Of a stretch of DNA of 64,000 nt, positions 1 through 8,952 are shown one piece after another (position 1 is the stretch's first letter; each line of letters opens with the position of its first letter). This DNA comes from Prevotella intermedia ATCC 25611 = DSM 20706. GTDB lineage: Bacteria; Bacteroidota; Bacteroidia; Bacteroidales; Bacteroidaceae. The stretch lies in NCBI RefSeq assembly GCF_001953955.1, contig NZ_CP019300.1:1860001-1924000 (forward strand), read 5' to 3'. A program made the position numbers and the translations under genes. The notes beneath the pieces were generated by a model, which worked only from the letters and a program-made list of their open reading frames with translations, was not told the origin of the DNA and ran no database searches.

Positions 1-113
1 AAAGAGCCAAAACTACAATCATACAGGCTGAAACATGCAGCAAGCTGACGGTGTAGTTTTGTTCTATTTTTCCTTAAACAATTCTGTTAAAAAGTGATAA
101 CTGCGCTTTGACT

Positions 114-234
114 TTGCAAAAGCGTAGGTTTTGCGTTGCAAAAGAGCCGCTTTTACCGTGCAAAACCTACGCTTTTGGAACGCAAAACAACTGGTTCTGC
201 AAAGCGTTGATAATAAAGAAGTTACACAACAGAT
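114..234 (+). repeat. Intergenic repeat family A, copy 1: four 22-bp palindromic units
   Basis: Four imperfect 19-bp palindromes of the form GCAAAA-N7-TTTTGC lie at 116-134, 138-156, 160-178 and 182-200, an exact 22-bp pitch. The arms are conserved and the 7-bp centres differ (GCGTAGG, GAGCCGC, CCTACGC and CAACTGG with arm edges included). A conserved flank of about 30 bp follows (206-234, containing TGATAATAA and AACAGAT). The same flank is found, inverted, beside the second copy at 4660-4788. The array lies beyond the 3' end of the lysozyme gene. The rest of 1-311 contains no convincing gene; AAAACTACA (9-17) can pair with TGTAGTTTT (52-60), perhaps as a terminator for a gene outside the window. 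Confidence 0.85.
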
Positions 235-311
235 ATTTTTACACAGGATTTTTGCACTATTGTCCTATTTTTCCTGTCCTCTCAACAACATACGTTGCTG
301 CATTTCAAACG

Positions 312-2060
312 TCAGCGAACAGCAATATTTTTCTTTATACAATGCTTGCGCAAGAAGTCCTCGTACTGGTTTTTATAGCCATTAAAGACATTTATATCAA
401 CGTCGCCGTGTATGCCGCTGACCTTCCCATCGGGACTTAATTGCCAGTAAGTCAGCTTCAGTTCGGGCTTATACTCGCCATAACGGGCTATCCACACGAA
501 GTATTCGCCTTGCAAATCGACAGCCAACGGCAAGTATTTCTTTGTAAACATCTGACTGATATAAAGAATAGGGCGCACGCCTGTGGCACGATGAACCGCA
601 ACAAGCCAATTGCGAACGTGCTTGAACAAGACTTCGGCACCGCCCATCTTTTCTATTTGCTCGTCAGAAGGCTCAACATCGAGTACAGCGGGTAGGTCGC
701 CTTTGCTGAAAATGCTGTTCTTCAGGAAGTAGCGAGCCTGCTCTATGCCCGCCGAAGTGGTGGAAAAGAAATGATATGCCCCCACCTTGATGCCGTGTTT
801 GCGTGCCTGCGCATAGTCGTCCTTGTAGTATGGGTTCAGCACCGTGCAGCCTTCTGTAGACTTTATATACATGAATGCAATGGGGTAATCCACCTTTCCG
901 CGTATCTTCTTTGCACTTATCTTTCCCAAACCTGTGATACGGAGCTTCTCCCAATCAATGGCGAACTTCTGTTTGTTCTTCTCGTGCTGATGTTTGGAGA
1001 TGTCTATGCCATAGATACGCTCGTGGTGGTGGCTGATTCGTTCGCCTTTAAACACGCCGTCTTTCCACTCTCCCACCTGTAAATATTCGTGTGGTGCAAT
1101 GTAGAAGCCGAATCCGTTGCGCTTTCCGTCGTCCCAATGACCGTCGTAGAAGCTGCCGTTATTGCCGAAATGCTGTCCGTAGCCATTCGGTTTTCCGTGT
1201 TTCATCTCGCCGACATAGTAGCCCAACGAATCAGGAACGCCCATTTGAAACGGCTTGTTCAGTGCCACTTCGGTGCGCTGCGACACCTTTGCCAACTCTT
1301 CCTGTGCCCTTTCGGCACCCATTACAGCAATTGTGCCGATGGGTGTGAACTTGTTATGCGTCTGCAACAGTAGGTTTCCGCTGTCCTTGTATATGGCAAT
1401 GCGGTTGCAGACTGTCGTTTTAGCCGAACCGTTGCGCAACACGGTGTAGCGATTAATCTGCTTTATGCGCAGTTGGGCATCGTTTGGAATGCTCACCAAC
1501 ACACCAATGACTGTTCGGAGCGAGTCGCGTTGGCGTTCAAGATGTCGGTGATAGTCAGCTACTTTGTTGTATCCGTAATCGCTTACGTTGTGCACACGCA
1601 TATAATAAGTAAGCTCGTTGTGCTGCGTTTGCAAGTCTGCCAGCTCGTCGTCGGCAGTTTTCAGCTTGTTGGCTAACAGCTTGTGCAAGGCATTGCTGTT
1701 GAGATTCAAGATGATTGAGGGCTTGTTAGCCCACTTTGTTACGATGCGACCGAAGCAACTGGGCCAGATTGGAAAAGCATTTACCCAATAGCCACGTGTG
1801 CGAACTTTACGTGTGCGGATTAATTCCTTCTGTATAACACCGCCAACGAGTTTCGAGTTCTTGTAATCGGTAAAGTAAACGGTGGGCTTTCCGTTTACTT
1901 CAAGTTGGTAGTAGGCTTGCTGCTCCACCACTACAGCACAGCCATCAATGTCTTCTTGCGTGGGTGGGAGCATTCGATAAACCACAAATGCGAGTAAAAA
2001 AAACGACAATACGGCACCCGCAATGCAGTATTGTCGTTTCGTAAGATGCCAACGCGCCAT
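312..2060 (-). CDS. Membrane-anchored GH25 lysozyme-like protein with MORN repeats
   Basis: This is predicted to be a peptidoglycan-cleaving N-acetylmuramidase held at the inner membrane. One N-terminal membrane segment (about residues 12-29) follows a short basic cytoplasmic tail. A unique region (40-270) comes next, with a helical, possibly coiled-coil part at about 122-185. Residues 281-340 hold MORN-type repeats (YVGEMKHGKPNGYG, YDGHWDDGKRNGFG, VGEWKDGVFKGE). The C-terminal half is a glycoside hydrolase 25 domain: GIDISKHQ at 351-358 with the expected acidic D353, STEG at 401-404, and the catalytic DxE pair in LDVEP (D461, E463). Family GH25 is well supported by these motifs. The MORN part may bind lipid or carbohydrate, which is inference. 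The 582-residue length is well above that of a simple GH25 enzyme because of the extra N-terminal region. It is a single gene, with the next gene 155 bp upstream. Confidence 0.85.
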   Translation of the reverse strand: MARWHLTKRQYCIAGAVLSFFLLAFVVYRMLPPTQEDIDGCAVVVEQQAYYQLEVNGKPTVYFTDYKNSKLVGGVIQKELIRTRKVRTRGYWVNAFPIWPSCFGRIVTKWANKPSIILNLNSNALHKLLANKLKTADDELADLQTQHNELTYYMRVHNVSDYGYNKVADYHRHLERQRDSLRTVIGVLVSIPNDAQLRIKQINRYTVLRNGSAKTTVCNRIAIYKDSGNLLLQTHNKFTPIGTIAVMGAERAQEELAKVSQRTEVALNKPFQMGVPDSLGYYVGEMKHGKPNGYGQHFGNNGSFYDGHWDDGKRNGFGFYIAPHEYLQVGEWKDGVFKGERISHHHERIYGIDISKHQHEKNKQKFAIDWEKLRITGLGKISAKKIRGKVDYPIAFMYIKSTEGCTVLNPYYKDDYAQARKHGIKVGAYHFFSTTSAGIEQARYFLKNSIFSKGDLPAVLDVEPSDEQIEKMGGAEVLFKHVRNWLVAVHRATGVRPILYISQMFTKKYLPLAVDLQGEYFVWIARYGEYKPELKLTYWQLSPDGKVSGIHGDVDINVFNGYKNQYEDFLRKHCIKKNIAVR

Positions 2061-2215
2061 TCCTTATCTGCTTTTTTATATTGGTTGAAATATTCTTATA
2101 GCCTCAACAAGTTGCAGTATGAACCACAAAACAGCTGATTATTGAAAAACTCCAACACCACGAATGTTGCTGAAACAATGGTTACGATGTGCATCTTTTC
2201 GTTCATTCTACGAAG

Positions 2216-3214
2216 TTAGTTATTAATCGTGAACGAGTGTTCGCCTTCTGTTGTATAGAAGATAATGATAATATTCCCTTGTGGGAAGGCATTCAAGTCC
2301 AAGTTATACTCTTTTGCAGGTTCGGCAATCGCAATATCCTTGATGTTTTTTCCTGCTGCATTCTGCACCGAAATCTTCACGATGGGTTCGTTGGAAGTAG
2401 CCGTCAGCATTCCTTTATCGCTTATATGTACTTTTACTTCCATTGTTTTGCGGTCAATGGTCTGCTTCGTTATCGATGTTGTTCTACGAACTTCGGGGAG
2501 TTCATAGCCAATTCCTTGCAAGGCTTTGATAGCAAATTTGCGCCCAAGATTTTCAAGTCCCTCTTTAGAATAGTAGATTTTGTTGTCTGCCAAAGGGCAA
2601 TTTGCCGATGAAACAACAAACGAATACTGCAAGGCTTTATGCATTTTGCCATAGGTTTCGTTGGCAGCGGCATACTTTCCGCCATATTCAGCACGGCCTA
2701 CCTCGCCTATCAGCAATGGAACTTTCGTAGAATCGAGCGACAAATCGCCAACTATGTCGTAAAAGATTCTCCTCATACGCTTCAGCCACGCTTCGTTGTA
2801 GTTGTCGATACCGTCTTGTTGGAGCAATATTCCTTTCACTACGCCCTTGCTCTGGGCACTGCGTGCCATACTGATAAGTTTGCCGTAAGGGTTGTTGTCA
2901 TACTTTGCCAAAGCCTTCTTGTTGCTTTCATCGGTTACTTTCGATACATAGCTGCGATAGTTTTGCTTATCGAAAGCAATGATAGGGCTTACCGGCAACG
3001 TTACGGTAACGAAGCCTATGCGCTTTCCTTTTGCGGTTTCGCCTATTGTTTTGCTGAACGAATCGAGCAAGAAGCCATCGGTACTTGTTCCTTCATCGGC
3101 TTTACCAATCATATTATCTTGCCCGATAACAAGATAAATCCAATAGTTTTGGTCTTGCGCATTCACTGAAATGCCCATTAGAAACAAGACCAATGAAACG
3201 ATAGTCTTCTTCAT
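2216..3214 (-). CDS. Secreted SGNH/sialate-O-acetylesterase-like protein, probably catalytically inactive
   Basis: The protein has an N-terminal signal peptide (residues 1-19, ending VNAQ). The fold family is recognisable from WIYLVIGQDNM (25-35), which aligns with the GQSNM block of carbohydrate esterase family 6/SASA proteins, and from later blocks GILLQQDGIDNYNEAW (128-143) and YYSKEGLENLGRKFA (214-228). In active relatives these read GQSNM, HQGE and H-x-x-x-G. Here the nucleophile serine is aspartate (D33; codon GAT on the minus strand), and neither the HQGE glutamate nor the catalytic histidine is seen. About 95 C-terminal residues form a likely beta-rich, Por-type tail. I infer a binding or structural role rather than ester hydrolysis. 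It lies downstream of fba but behind that gene's terminator, so it is probably transcribed separately. Confidence 0.7.
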   Translation of the reverse strand: MKKTIVSLVLFLMGISVNAQDQNYWIYLVIGQDNMIGKADEGTSTDGFLLDSFSKTIGETAKGKRIGFVTVTLPVSPIIAFDKQNYRSYVSKVTDESNKKALAKYDNNPYGKLISMARSAQSKGVVKGILLQQDGIDNYNEAWLKRMRRIFYDIVGDLSLDSTKVPLLIGEVGRAEYGGKYAAANETYGKMHKALQYSFVVSSANCPLADNKIYYSKEGLENLGRKFAIKALQGIGYELPEVRRTTSITKQTIDRKTMEVKVHISDKGMLTATSNEPIVKISVQNAAGKNIKDIAIAEPAKEYNLDLNAFPQGNIIIIFYTTEGEHSFTINN

Positions 3215-3265
3215 TTTCTGTTTTATTTAAGGTGTTTTTAGTATTTGCTAATTAAGTGGAAAAGA

Positions 3266-3297
3266 AAGGCGGAAGCCTCTCCAAGAAGGTTCCGCCG
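3266..3297 (-). terminator. Rho-independent terminator of fba
   Basis: The GGCGGAA and TTCCGCC arms form a stem around a short loop. On the minus strand it is followed by a T-rich run (TTTCTTTT). It begins about 25 bp beyond the fba stop codon. Confidence 0.75.
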
Positions 3298-3320
3298 TTT
3301 GTATTGATTGCTTCCGAGGA

Positions 3321-4334
3321 TTAGTCGAGGTTAGCCAACTTGTTGTCTGAACCAAGAACGTCCTTAATCTTCTCAGCATAAAGTTCGGTCATATACTCGC
3401 GAGCCTTGCCACAATACTGGCGTGGGTCGAAGTATTCAGGGTGCAATGCCAATGTTTCGCGAACACCTGCGGTGAATGCAAGACGAGAGTCAGAGTCGAT
3501 ATTAATCTTACATACAGCACTCTTGGTAGCCTTACGGAGCTGTTCTTCAGGAATACCTACTGCGTTTGGCAATGCGCCGCCGTACTTATTAATCATCTCA
3601 ACATACTTCTCTGGCACTGAAGACGAGCCGTGAAGTACGATTGGGAAGCCTGGAAGTTCTTTCTCTACCGCTTCCAATACGTCGAATGCCAATGGAGGAG
3701 GAACCAAACGACCAGTCTTTGGGTCGCGTGTACACTGCTCTGGCTTAAACTTGTAAGCACCGTGAGAAGTACCGATAGAGATTGCCAACGAGTCGCAACC
3801 AGTGCGCTTAGCAAAGTCTACCACTTCTTCTGGACGTGTATAGTGAGACTCTTCAGCAACAACGTCGTCTTCAACGCCTGCCAAAACGCCGAGTTCGCCT
3901 TCTACTGTTACGTCGAACTGGTGTGCATAGTCTACAACCTTCTTTGTCAAAGCTACATTTTCCTCGTAAGGAAGTGCAGAACCGTCAATCATAACTGATG
4001 AGAAACCGAAGTCCACACAGCTCTTACATACCTCGAAGCTGTCGCCGTGGTCGAGGTGTAACACGATTTCAGGGTGGTTGCAGCCCAACTCTTTTGCATA
4101 TTCAACAGCACCTTCTGCCAAGTAACGAAGCAATGTTTGGTTAGCATACTTGCGCGCTCCCTTTGAAACCTGAATGATTACAGGCGACTTTGTTTGCACA
4201 CAAGCTGTAACAATTGCTTGGAGTTGTTCCAAATTATTAAAGTTAAATGCTGGTACTGCCCAACCGCCGTCGATGGCTCTCTTAAACATCTCGCGTGTGT
4301 TTACGAGGCCTAAGTCTTTATAATTTACTGCCAT
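3321..4334 (-). CDS. fba: Fructose-bisphosphate aldolase, class II
   Basis: This cytoplasmic zinc aldolase of glycolysis and gluconeogenesis interconverts fructose 1,6-bisphosphate with dihydroxyacetone phosphate and glyceraldehyde 3-phosphate. The class II metal ligands are visible: H96 in LHLDHGD (92-98), the E145/E147 region in VEGELG, H191 in SIGTSHG and H235 in IVLHGSSS. The GHGD-like and phosphate-binding blocks (NIDSDSRLAFTAG near residue 285) are intact. The length, 337 residues, is normal for the Bacteroidota form. The ATG at 4334 is preceded by a good Bacteroidota promoter (4386-4417), and a terminator follows the gene, so it looks monocistronic. Confidence 0.96.
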   Translation of the reverse strand: MAVNYKDLGLVNTREMFKRAIDGGWAVPAFNFNNLEQLQAIVTACVQTKSPVIIQVSKGARKYANQTLLRYLAEGAVEYAKELGCNHPEIVLHLDHGDSFEVCKSCVDFGFSSVMIDGSALPYEENVALTKKVVDYAHQFDVTVEGELGVLAGVEDDVVAEESHYTRPEEVVDFAKRTGCDSLAISIGTSHGAYKFKPEQCTRDPKTGRLVPPPLAFDVLEAVEKELPGFPIVLHGSSSVPEKYVEMINKYGGALPNAVGIPEEQLRKATKSAVCKINIDSDSRLAFTAGVRETLALHPEYFDPRQYCGKAREYMTELYAEKIKDVLGSDNKLANLD

Positions 4335-4385
4335 AATATTGTTATATATTTAAAATGTGAATACTGAATACTAAGTATTTATTTG

Positions 4386-4417
4386 CAAATATACCCTTTT
4401 ATTTTGTGAACACCAAA
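4386..4417 (-). promoter_or_regulatory. Bacteroidota-type promoter of fba
   Basis: Read on the minus strand, TTTG (4414-4417) is followed after 20 nt by TATATTTG (4386-4393). This matches the -33/-7 pattern of the Bacteroidota housekeeping sigma factor and lies about 50 bp upstream of the fba ATG. Confidence 0.7.
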
Positions 4418-4659
4418 CCTTATGAGCAGATTAATCTGTATGACTGTTAAATTATACATATTTCTTGATTTAAGCGAAGAATTGCCGCACGAAACCAATG
4501 GAAAGCCCTACACACGGAAAAATACGTTCTGTTGGAATAAAAGACATTCCCTTTTTGGAGAATGAACGAACCTTTTAATCTCTGCCCCATTTCTCTTACA
4601 CATCTTATTATATAGGAGAGAAGGAAGCCACAACGGTGTAAATATTTTTCGCAAGAGCA

Positions 4660-4788
4660 TCTGTTATCTAACCACCTTATTATCAGCACGTTGCAAAACC
4701 TATTGTTTTGCATTGCAAAAGCGGCTGTTTTGCACGGTAAAAGCGTATGTTTTGCGTTGCAAAAGAGCCGCTTTCGCAACGTAAAAAC
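4660..4788 (-). repeat. Intergenic repeat family A, copy 2: four 22-bp palindromic units
   Basis: Palindromes of the GCAAAA-N7-TTTTGC type lie at 4693-4711, 4715-4733, 4737-4755 and 4759-4777, again at exactly 22 bp. A trailing half unit starts at 4779. The flank 4660-4690 is the inverse of the flank of copy 1 (TGATAATAA...AACAGAT on the minus strand), so the two copies are in opposite orientation and share more than the palindromes. The 584-bp gap 4335-4918 otherwise holds only the fba promoter and the nnr terminator. Confidence 0.85.
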
Positions 4789-4851
4789 GAAATTATCATT
4801 TTTCTTTAGAATTATCTTTACAAAACCAAGGTGATTTCCACACCTTCTGCA

Positions 4852-4877
4852 AACAAAAAAGGGGGATTCATTCCCCC
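4852..4877 (-). terminator. Terminator of nnr
   Basis: A GGGGGA/TTCCCCC hairpin (4861-4877) is followed on the minus strand by six T. It starts about 40 bp after the nnr stop codon. Confidence 0.75.
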
Positions 4878-4918
4878 AATTATTTTTCTATCGAAACAAA
4901 AATACAGCAAGGCAAATG

Positions 4919-6436
4919 CTACTCACTAAGACGCTTGAAGGCTTTCGGAAGATAGTCGATAATATCGCCTGCGATAAGGCTTTCCTTGCCTAAATCGTTT
5001 GCAGCGAGGTCGCCTGCCAAGCCGTGCAGGTACATTCCGACAGCACAAGCATCTGTATGGTTGTAGCCACGAGCCAACAAAGCCGTTATGATACCTGTGA
5101 GCACATCGCCGCTACCTGCTGTTGCCATACCGCTATTGCCCGTGGGGTTGAAGAGAATGTTGCCATTTGGCAAGCAAAGCGCACTGTTGTGCCCTTTCAA
5201 GAGTATATATGCGGTGAGGCTTTGCGCCAAGTTTTGCGCTTGTTCCAAGCGTTCGTAGTCGCCGTTGGAAGGCGTTCCGTTCAGTCGGTCGAACTCTGCT
5301 GCATGCGGCGTCATAATGATATTCTTCGGCAACTGCTGCAGCCACGCCCGATGAGAAGCCAGCATATTCAGTGCATCGGCATCGGCAACGACGGGGCACT
5401 GCGCCCTGCGAATTTGCGAAATCATAGCAATGGCAGTGTTTTCCTGCTGTCCTAAGCCAGGACCGATGCCCAATGCGTCGAAGTCTTCTACGTTTACGGC
5501 TTCCGAGAAATAAGTTTCCTCGTGGTCTATCTGCATTATGGCTTCTGGAACCGCAGTCTGCATAATGTCGTAGTTCTTCTTTGGCGTGTGCACGGTTACC
5601 TTTCCTGCACCCGAACGCAAGCACGCACGTGTTGCAAGCACTGCCGCACCTGCCATTCCGTAGCTTCCTGCTATGAGCAAAGCGTTGCCCATAGTGCCTT
5701 TATGGACGAAATCGCCGCGTGTAAGCAGCTTTTCCCGCACTTCGCTTTCCTCTAAAATGGCGTATTGTGCGCCTGTCTTGCTGATAAATTCCCTACTCAA
5801 TCGTATGTCGAGCACCTTTACTCGCCCAAGGAATTGTTGCGATTCGCCAAGCAGGAACGAAAGTTTCTTTTGGTGTAACGTCAGCGTCAGGTCGGCTTGA
5901 ATAATGTTTGCACGCACATTGCGTGAGTTATCTTCGGCTAAAAGTCCCGATGGCACGTCGATACTGACTACTTTCGACGGACTTTGATTGATGTATTTCA
6001 CAAGCGAGGCAAAACCACCTGCAAGGGGTTTGTTCAGTCCGATGCCGAACAAACCGTCTATAACCAAGGTTTCGGCAGTAAGTTCGGGTGGGTCGAACGA
6101 CACGTTTACTTCCGTGAAATCCTTGAAATGCTTTGTATCTATCAGCCTGCTTTTGTTCAAAGCACAGTTCTCGGATAGATGGTTGGAGATATTAAACAAC
6201 ACCACCTTTACCTGATAGCCTTCGGCAAAGAGCAAACGTGCCACTGCCAAGGCATCGCCACCATTGTTCCCAGCCCCTGCAAAGACCACTATGGGCGTCT
6301 TGTTGCTCCATTCTTCCATAATGGCGTGGGTCAGTGCCTTGGCTGCTCGCTCCATCAAATCAATCGATCTGATGGGTTCGTGTTCTATCGTATATTGGTC
6401 GAGCTCGTGTATCTGAGCACTTGTAAATATCTTCAT
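4919..6436 (-). CDS. nnr: Bifunctional NAD(P)H-hydrate repair enzyme (epimerase and ADP-dependent dehydratase)
   Basis: This metabolite-repair enzyme epimerises and dehydrates damaged NADHX/NADPHX back to NAD(P)H. Two domains are fused in the usual order. The N-terminal YjeF_N epimerase domain (about 1-210) carries the nucleotide-binding block GAGNNGGDALAVARLL (54-69). The C-terminal ribokinase-like dehydratase domain (about 225-500) shows IGPGLG, VVADADALN, MTPHAAEF and the catalytic GSGD loop at 441-444. At 505 residues it has the normal length for the fused bacterial protein. It is divergent from hpt, with 91 bp between them, and ends at a clear terminator. Confidence 0.93.
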   Translation of the reverse strand: MKIFTSAQIHELDQYTIEHEPIRSIDLMERAAKALTHAIMEEWSNKTPIVVFAGAGNNGGDALAVARLLFAEGYQVKVVLFNISNHLSENCALNKSRLIDTKHFKDFTEVNVSFDPPELTAETLVIDGLFGIGLNKPLAGGFASLVKYINQSPSKVVSIDVPSGLLAEDNSRNVRANIIQADLTLTLHQKKLSFLLGESQQFLGRVKVLDIRLSREFISKTGAQYAILEESEVREKLLTRGDFVHKGTMGNALLIAGSYGMAGAAVLATRACLRSGAGKVTVHTPKKNYDIMQTAVPEAIMQIDHEETYFSEAVNVEDFDALGIGPGLGQQENTAIAMISQIRRAQCPVVADADALNMLASHRAWLQQLPKNIIMTPHAAEFDRLNGTPSNGDYERLEQAQNLAQSLTAYILLKGHNSALCLPNGNILFNPTGNSGMATAGSGDVLTGIITALLARGYNHTDACAVGMYLHGLAGDLAANDLGKESLIAGDIIDYLPKAFKRLSE

Positions 6437-6527
6437 AATAGTGGCAAATTTACAAAATAAATGCTAATCCTATGAGATTGTTTGGTTTAATTTTCGTAAT
6501 TTTGCGCAAAATAACTGATTTTGCACA

Positions 6528-7067
6528 ATGAGTCGCATAACAATTAAAGATAAAACATTCGAGACTTCAATCCCTGAAGCAGTAATTCTTGAAAAAGTGG
6601 AACGTGTGGCTGAAAGGCTGAACAAGGATATGGCAGGCAAGACTCCCCTGTTTCTTGCAGTCCTCAACGGGTCGTTCATGTATGCTGCGGACTTGATGAA
6701 GTTTATTGATATACCTTGCGAAATAGGTTTTGTAAGGGTGGCTTCCTATGAAGGAACAGAGTCGTCGGGAAAGATTACCGAAATCATTGGCTTGAACGAA
6801 GATATTTCTGGGCGCGAAGTAGTAATCGTAGAAGACATCGTAGATACGGGCAGAACAATGGAACGTATGCTGGAAACACTGCGCAAGAAGAACCCTGCCA
6901 ATATCCATATCAGCACGTTGCTGCTGAAACCAGGCAAGTTGGAGGCGGCTTTGAATATAGAATATGCTGCTATGGAAATACCTAACGACTTCATTGTGGG
7001 CTACGGATTGGACTACGACCAGCAAGGAAGGAACTTAAGAGACATATATACTTTAGTACAAGAATAA
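6528..7067 (+). CDS. hpt: Hypoxanthine phosphoribosyltransferase
   Basis: This purine salvage enzyme converts hypoxanthine or guanine plus PRPP to IMP or GMP. The PRPP-binding signature VVIVEDIVDTGRT is at residues 98-110, with the flexible-loop region VRVASYEGTESSG (69-81) before it and LNGSFMYAADL (46-56) near the N terminus. The 179-residue length is typical. Its stop codon overlaps the adk start by one base (TAATG), so the two purine genes are very likely translationally coupled. A possible -7 box (TAATTTTG, 6497-6504) lies just upstream, without a well-placed TTTG. Confidence 0.95.
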   Translation: MSRITIKDKTFETSIPEAVILEKVERVAERLNKDMAGKTPLFLAVLNGSFMYAADLMKFIDIPCEIGFVRVASYEGTESSGKITEIIGLNEDISGREVVIVEDIVDTGRTMERMLETLRKKNPANIHISTLLLKPGKLEAALNIEYAAMEIPNDFIVGYGLDYDQQGRNLRDIYTLVQE

Positions 7068-7639
7068 TGAAAAATATCGTAATTTTCGGTGCTCCCGGTG
7101 CAGGAAAAGGCACACAGAGCGACAAAATGATTGAGAAGTACGGTTTCGGACACATCTCTACAGGCGATGTATTGCGTGCCGAAATCAAGAACGGTACAGA
7201 ACTTGGTAAAACCGCTAAGGGCTATATCGACAATGGTCAGCTTATCCCTGATGAACTTATGATTGACATTCTTGCCAGCGTCTACGACAGTTTCGGCAAG
7301 GAACACAAAGGCGTTATCTTCGACGGATTCCCTCGTACAATTCCACAAGCTGATGCCTTGAAGGCTATGCTCGCAGAACGTGGACACAAGATTGCAGCTA
7401 TGATTGAGCTGTTCGTGCCAGAAGATGAGCTTATGAAGCGTCTTATCCTCCGCGGACAGCAGAGCGGACGTTCTGACGACAACGAAGAAACCATCAAGAA
7501 GCGTCTGAATGTTTACCACACACAGACCTCTCCACTCATTGATTGGTACGAAAAAGAAGGCATTCACCACCACGTTGAAGGCCTTGGAACCATTGACGAA
7601 ATCTTCGGTCGCATCGAATCGGTTATCGATGCACTATAA
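7067..7639 (+). CDS. adk: Adenylate kinase (short-LID form)
   Basis: The enzyme catalyses ATP + AMP to 2 ADP in the cytoplasm. The P-loop GAPGAGKGTQ is at residues 8-17, the AMP-binding block STGDVLRAEI follows, and GFPRTIPQA is near 85-93. The LID is the short kind: LILRGQQSGRSDDNEETIKKRL continues directly without the long insert or zinc cysteines, which fits the length of 190. The start overlaps the hpt stop by one base. A strong hairpin terminator follows directly, so hpt-adk is a closed two-gene unit. Confidence 0.96.
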   Translation: MKNIVIFGAPGAGKGTQSDKMIEKYGFGHISTGDVLRAEIKNGTELGKTAKGYIDNGQLIPDELMIDILASVYDSFGKEHKGVIFDGFPRTIPQADALKAMLAERGHKIAAMIELFVPEDELMKRLILRGQQSGRSDDNEETIKKRLNVYHTQTSPLIDWYEKEGIHHHVEGLGTIDEIFGRIESVIDAL

Positions 7640-7642
7640 TAT

Positions 7643-7710
7643 AAAAAGATGATAGGCAGCAGGAAGTATTGCCATACGCATACTTTTACCCGCTGCCTAT
7701 CATCTTTTTT
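7643..7710 (+). terminator. Terminator of hpt-adk
   Basis: A 16-bp stem (AAAGATGATAGGCAGC at 7645-7660 with its complement at 7692-7707) has a 31-nt loop and ends in a T run. The mirrored A run would also allow termination in the other direction. Confidence 0.75.
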
Positions 7711-7779
7711 ATTCAATAAAACTTCGCCACTTATTGGCTTTTCCCACCATTATTCATTATTTAAACTCCCCATCAAGCT

Positions 7780-8952
7780 ATGGCAGAAACAAACTTTGTA
7801 GACTACGTCAAGATATATTGTCGCTCTGGCAAGGGCGGTAAAGGCTCTATGCACTTGCGCCACGTGAAGTATAATCCTAACGGCGGTCCTGATGGAGGAG
7901 ACGGTGGAAAGGGTGGAAGCATTATTCTGCGTGGCAACCACAACTACTGGACATTGCTCCACCTGCGCTATCAACGCCACATTTTCGCCGAACATGGAGG
8001 CAACGGAGGGCGCGACAAGTGCCACGGAAGCGATGGCAAGGACGTTTATATCGATGTTCCTTGCGGCACAGTGGTCTACAATGCCGAGACAGGAAAGTTT
8101 GTTTGCGACATCTCATACGACGGTCAGGAGGTGGTATTGCTGAAAGGCGGTCGTGGCGGATTGGGCAATTTCCAGTTCCGTACTGCTACCAACCAAGCTC
8201 CACGATATGCCCAACCAGGCGAACCGTTGCAGGAAATGACCGTCATTCTTGAACTTAAACTCTTAGCTGACGTAGGTTTGGTGGGCTTTCCCAACGCTGG
8301 CAAGTCTACATTACTGTCATCGTTGTCGAGCGCGAAACCTAAAATAGCCAACTATCCCTTCACAACGATGGAGCCATCGCTGGGCATTGTAAGCTATCGC
8401 GACAACCAAAGCTTCGTTATGGCAGACATTCCAGGTATCATCGAAGGTGCAAGCGAGGGCAAAGGATTGGGGTTGCGCTTCCTCCGACATATAGAGCGCA
8501 ACTCGCTTTTGCTGTTTATGGTGCCAGGAGATACCGACGATATAAAGAAAGAATACGAGATTTTGCTCAACGAACTCCGCCAATTCAACCCCGAAATGCT
8601 CAGCAAACACAGAGTGCTGGCAGTTACAAAGAGCGACCTATTAGACGATGAACTGATAGAAATGCTAAAGGAAACGCTTCCCACCGACCTGCCAGTGGTG
8701 TTTATTTCAGCAGTCGTTGGCAGCGGAATCGACGAACTGAAAGACTTGTTGTGGAAGGAACTCAACTCGGAAAGCAACAAATTGAACGACATTGTAGCAG
8801 AAGACACACTCGTACATCGCGACAAAGACATGGCACGCTTTGAGGCAGAGATGCACGAAGAGGGTGCTGATGTGGAAGATGCAGAGCTTTACGACGAAGA
8901 TAACTTCGACGAAATAGACGAACTTGACGATTTTGAGTACATTGATGAATAA
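7780..8952 (+). CDS. obgE: GTPase ObgE/CgtA
   Basis: This essential GTPase is linked to 50S assembly and stress signalling. The glycine-rich Obg fold covers residues 1-160 ([12 protein letters not shown] at 35-46). The G domain follows, with G1 GFPNAGKST (169-177), switch II DIPG (216-219), G4 TKSD and G5 SAV. The C-terminal tail (about 335-390) is not an OCT domain but is very acidic ([19 protein letters not shown]), as in other Bacteroidota. The end of the gene overlaps the start of the next one, so obgE and pgeF are co-transcribed. Confidence 0.95.
   Translation: MAETNFVDYVKIYCRSGKGGKGSMHLRHVKYNPNGGPDGGDGGKGGSIILRGNHNYWTLLHLRYQRHIFAEHGGNGGRDKCHGSDGKDVYIDVPCGTVVYNAETGKFVCDISYDGQEVVLLKGGRGGLGNFQFRTATNQAPRYAQPGEPLQEMTVILELKLLADVGLVGFPNAGKSTLLSSLSSAKPKIANYPFTTMEPSLGIVSYRDNQSFVMADIPGIIEGASEGKGLGLRFLRHIERNSLLLFMVPGDTDDIKKEYEILLNELRQFNPEMLSKHRVLAVTKSDLLDDELIEMLKETLPTDLPVVFISAVVGSGIDELKDLLWKELNSESNKLNDIVAEDTLVHRDKDMARFEAEMHEEGADVEDAELYDEDNFDEIDELDDFEYIDE

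Noticed and set aside
108..440. 110-codon ORF on the plus strand with a protein-level relative at 4447-4779
   Set aside because: Both frames run through repeat family A and its flank, so their similarity reflects the DNA repeat. No coding features are seen, and the first overlaps the lysozyme 3' end.
4447..4779. 110-codon ORF on the minus strand between fba and nnr
   Set aside because: It is the translation of the second family A array. No promoter fits it, and its cysteine and aromatic content is typical of a frame through A/T-rich repeat DNA.
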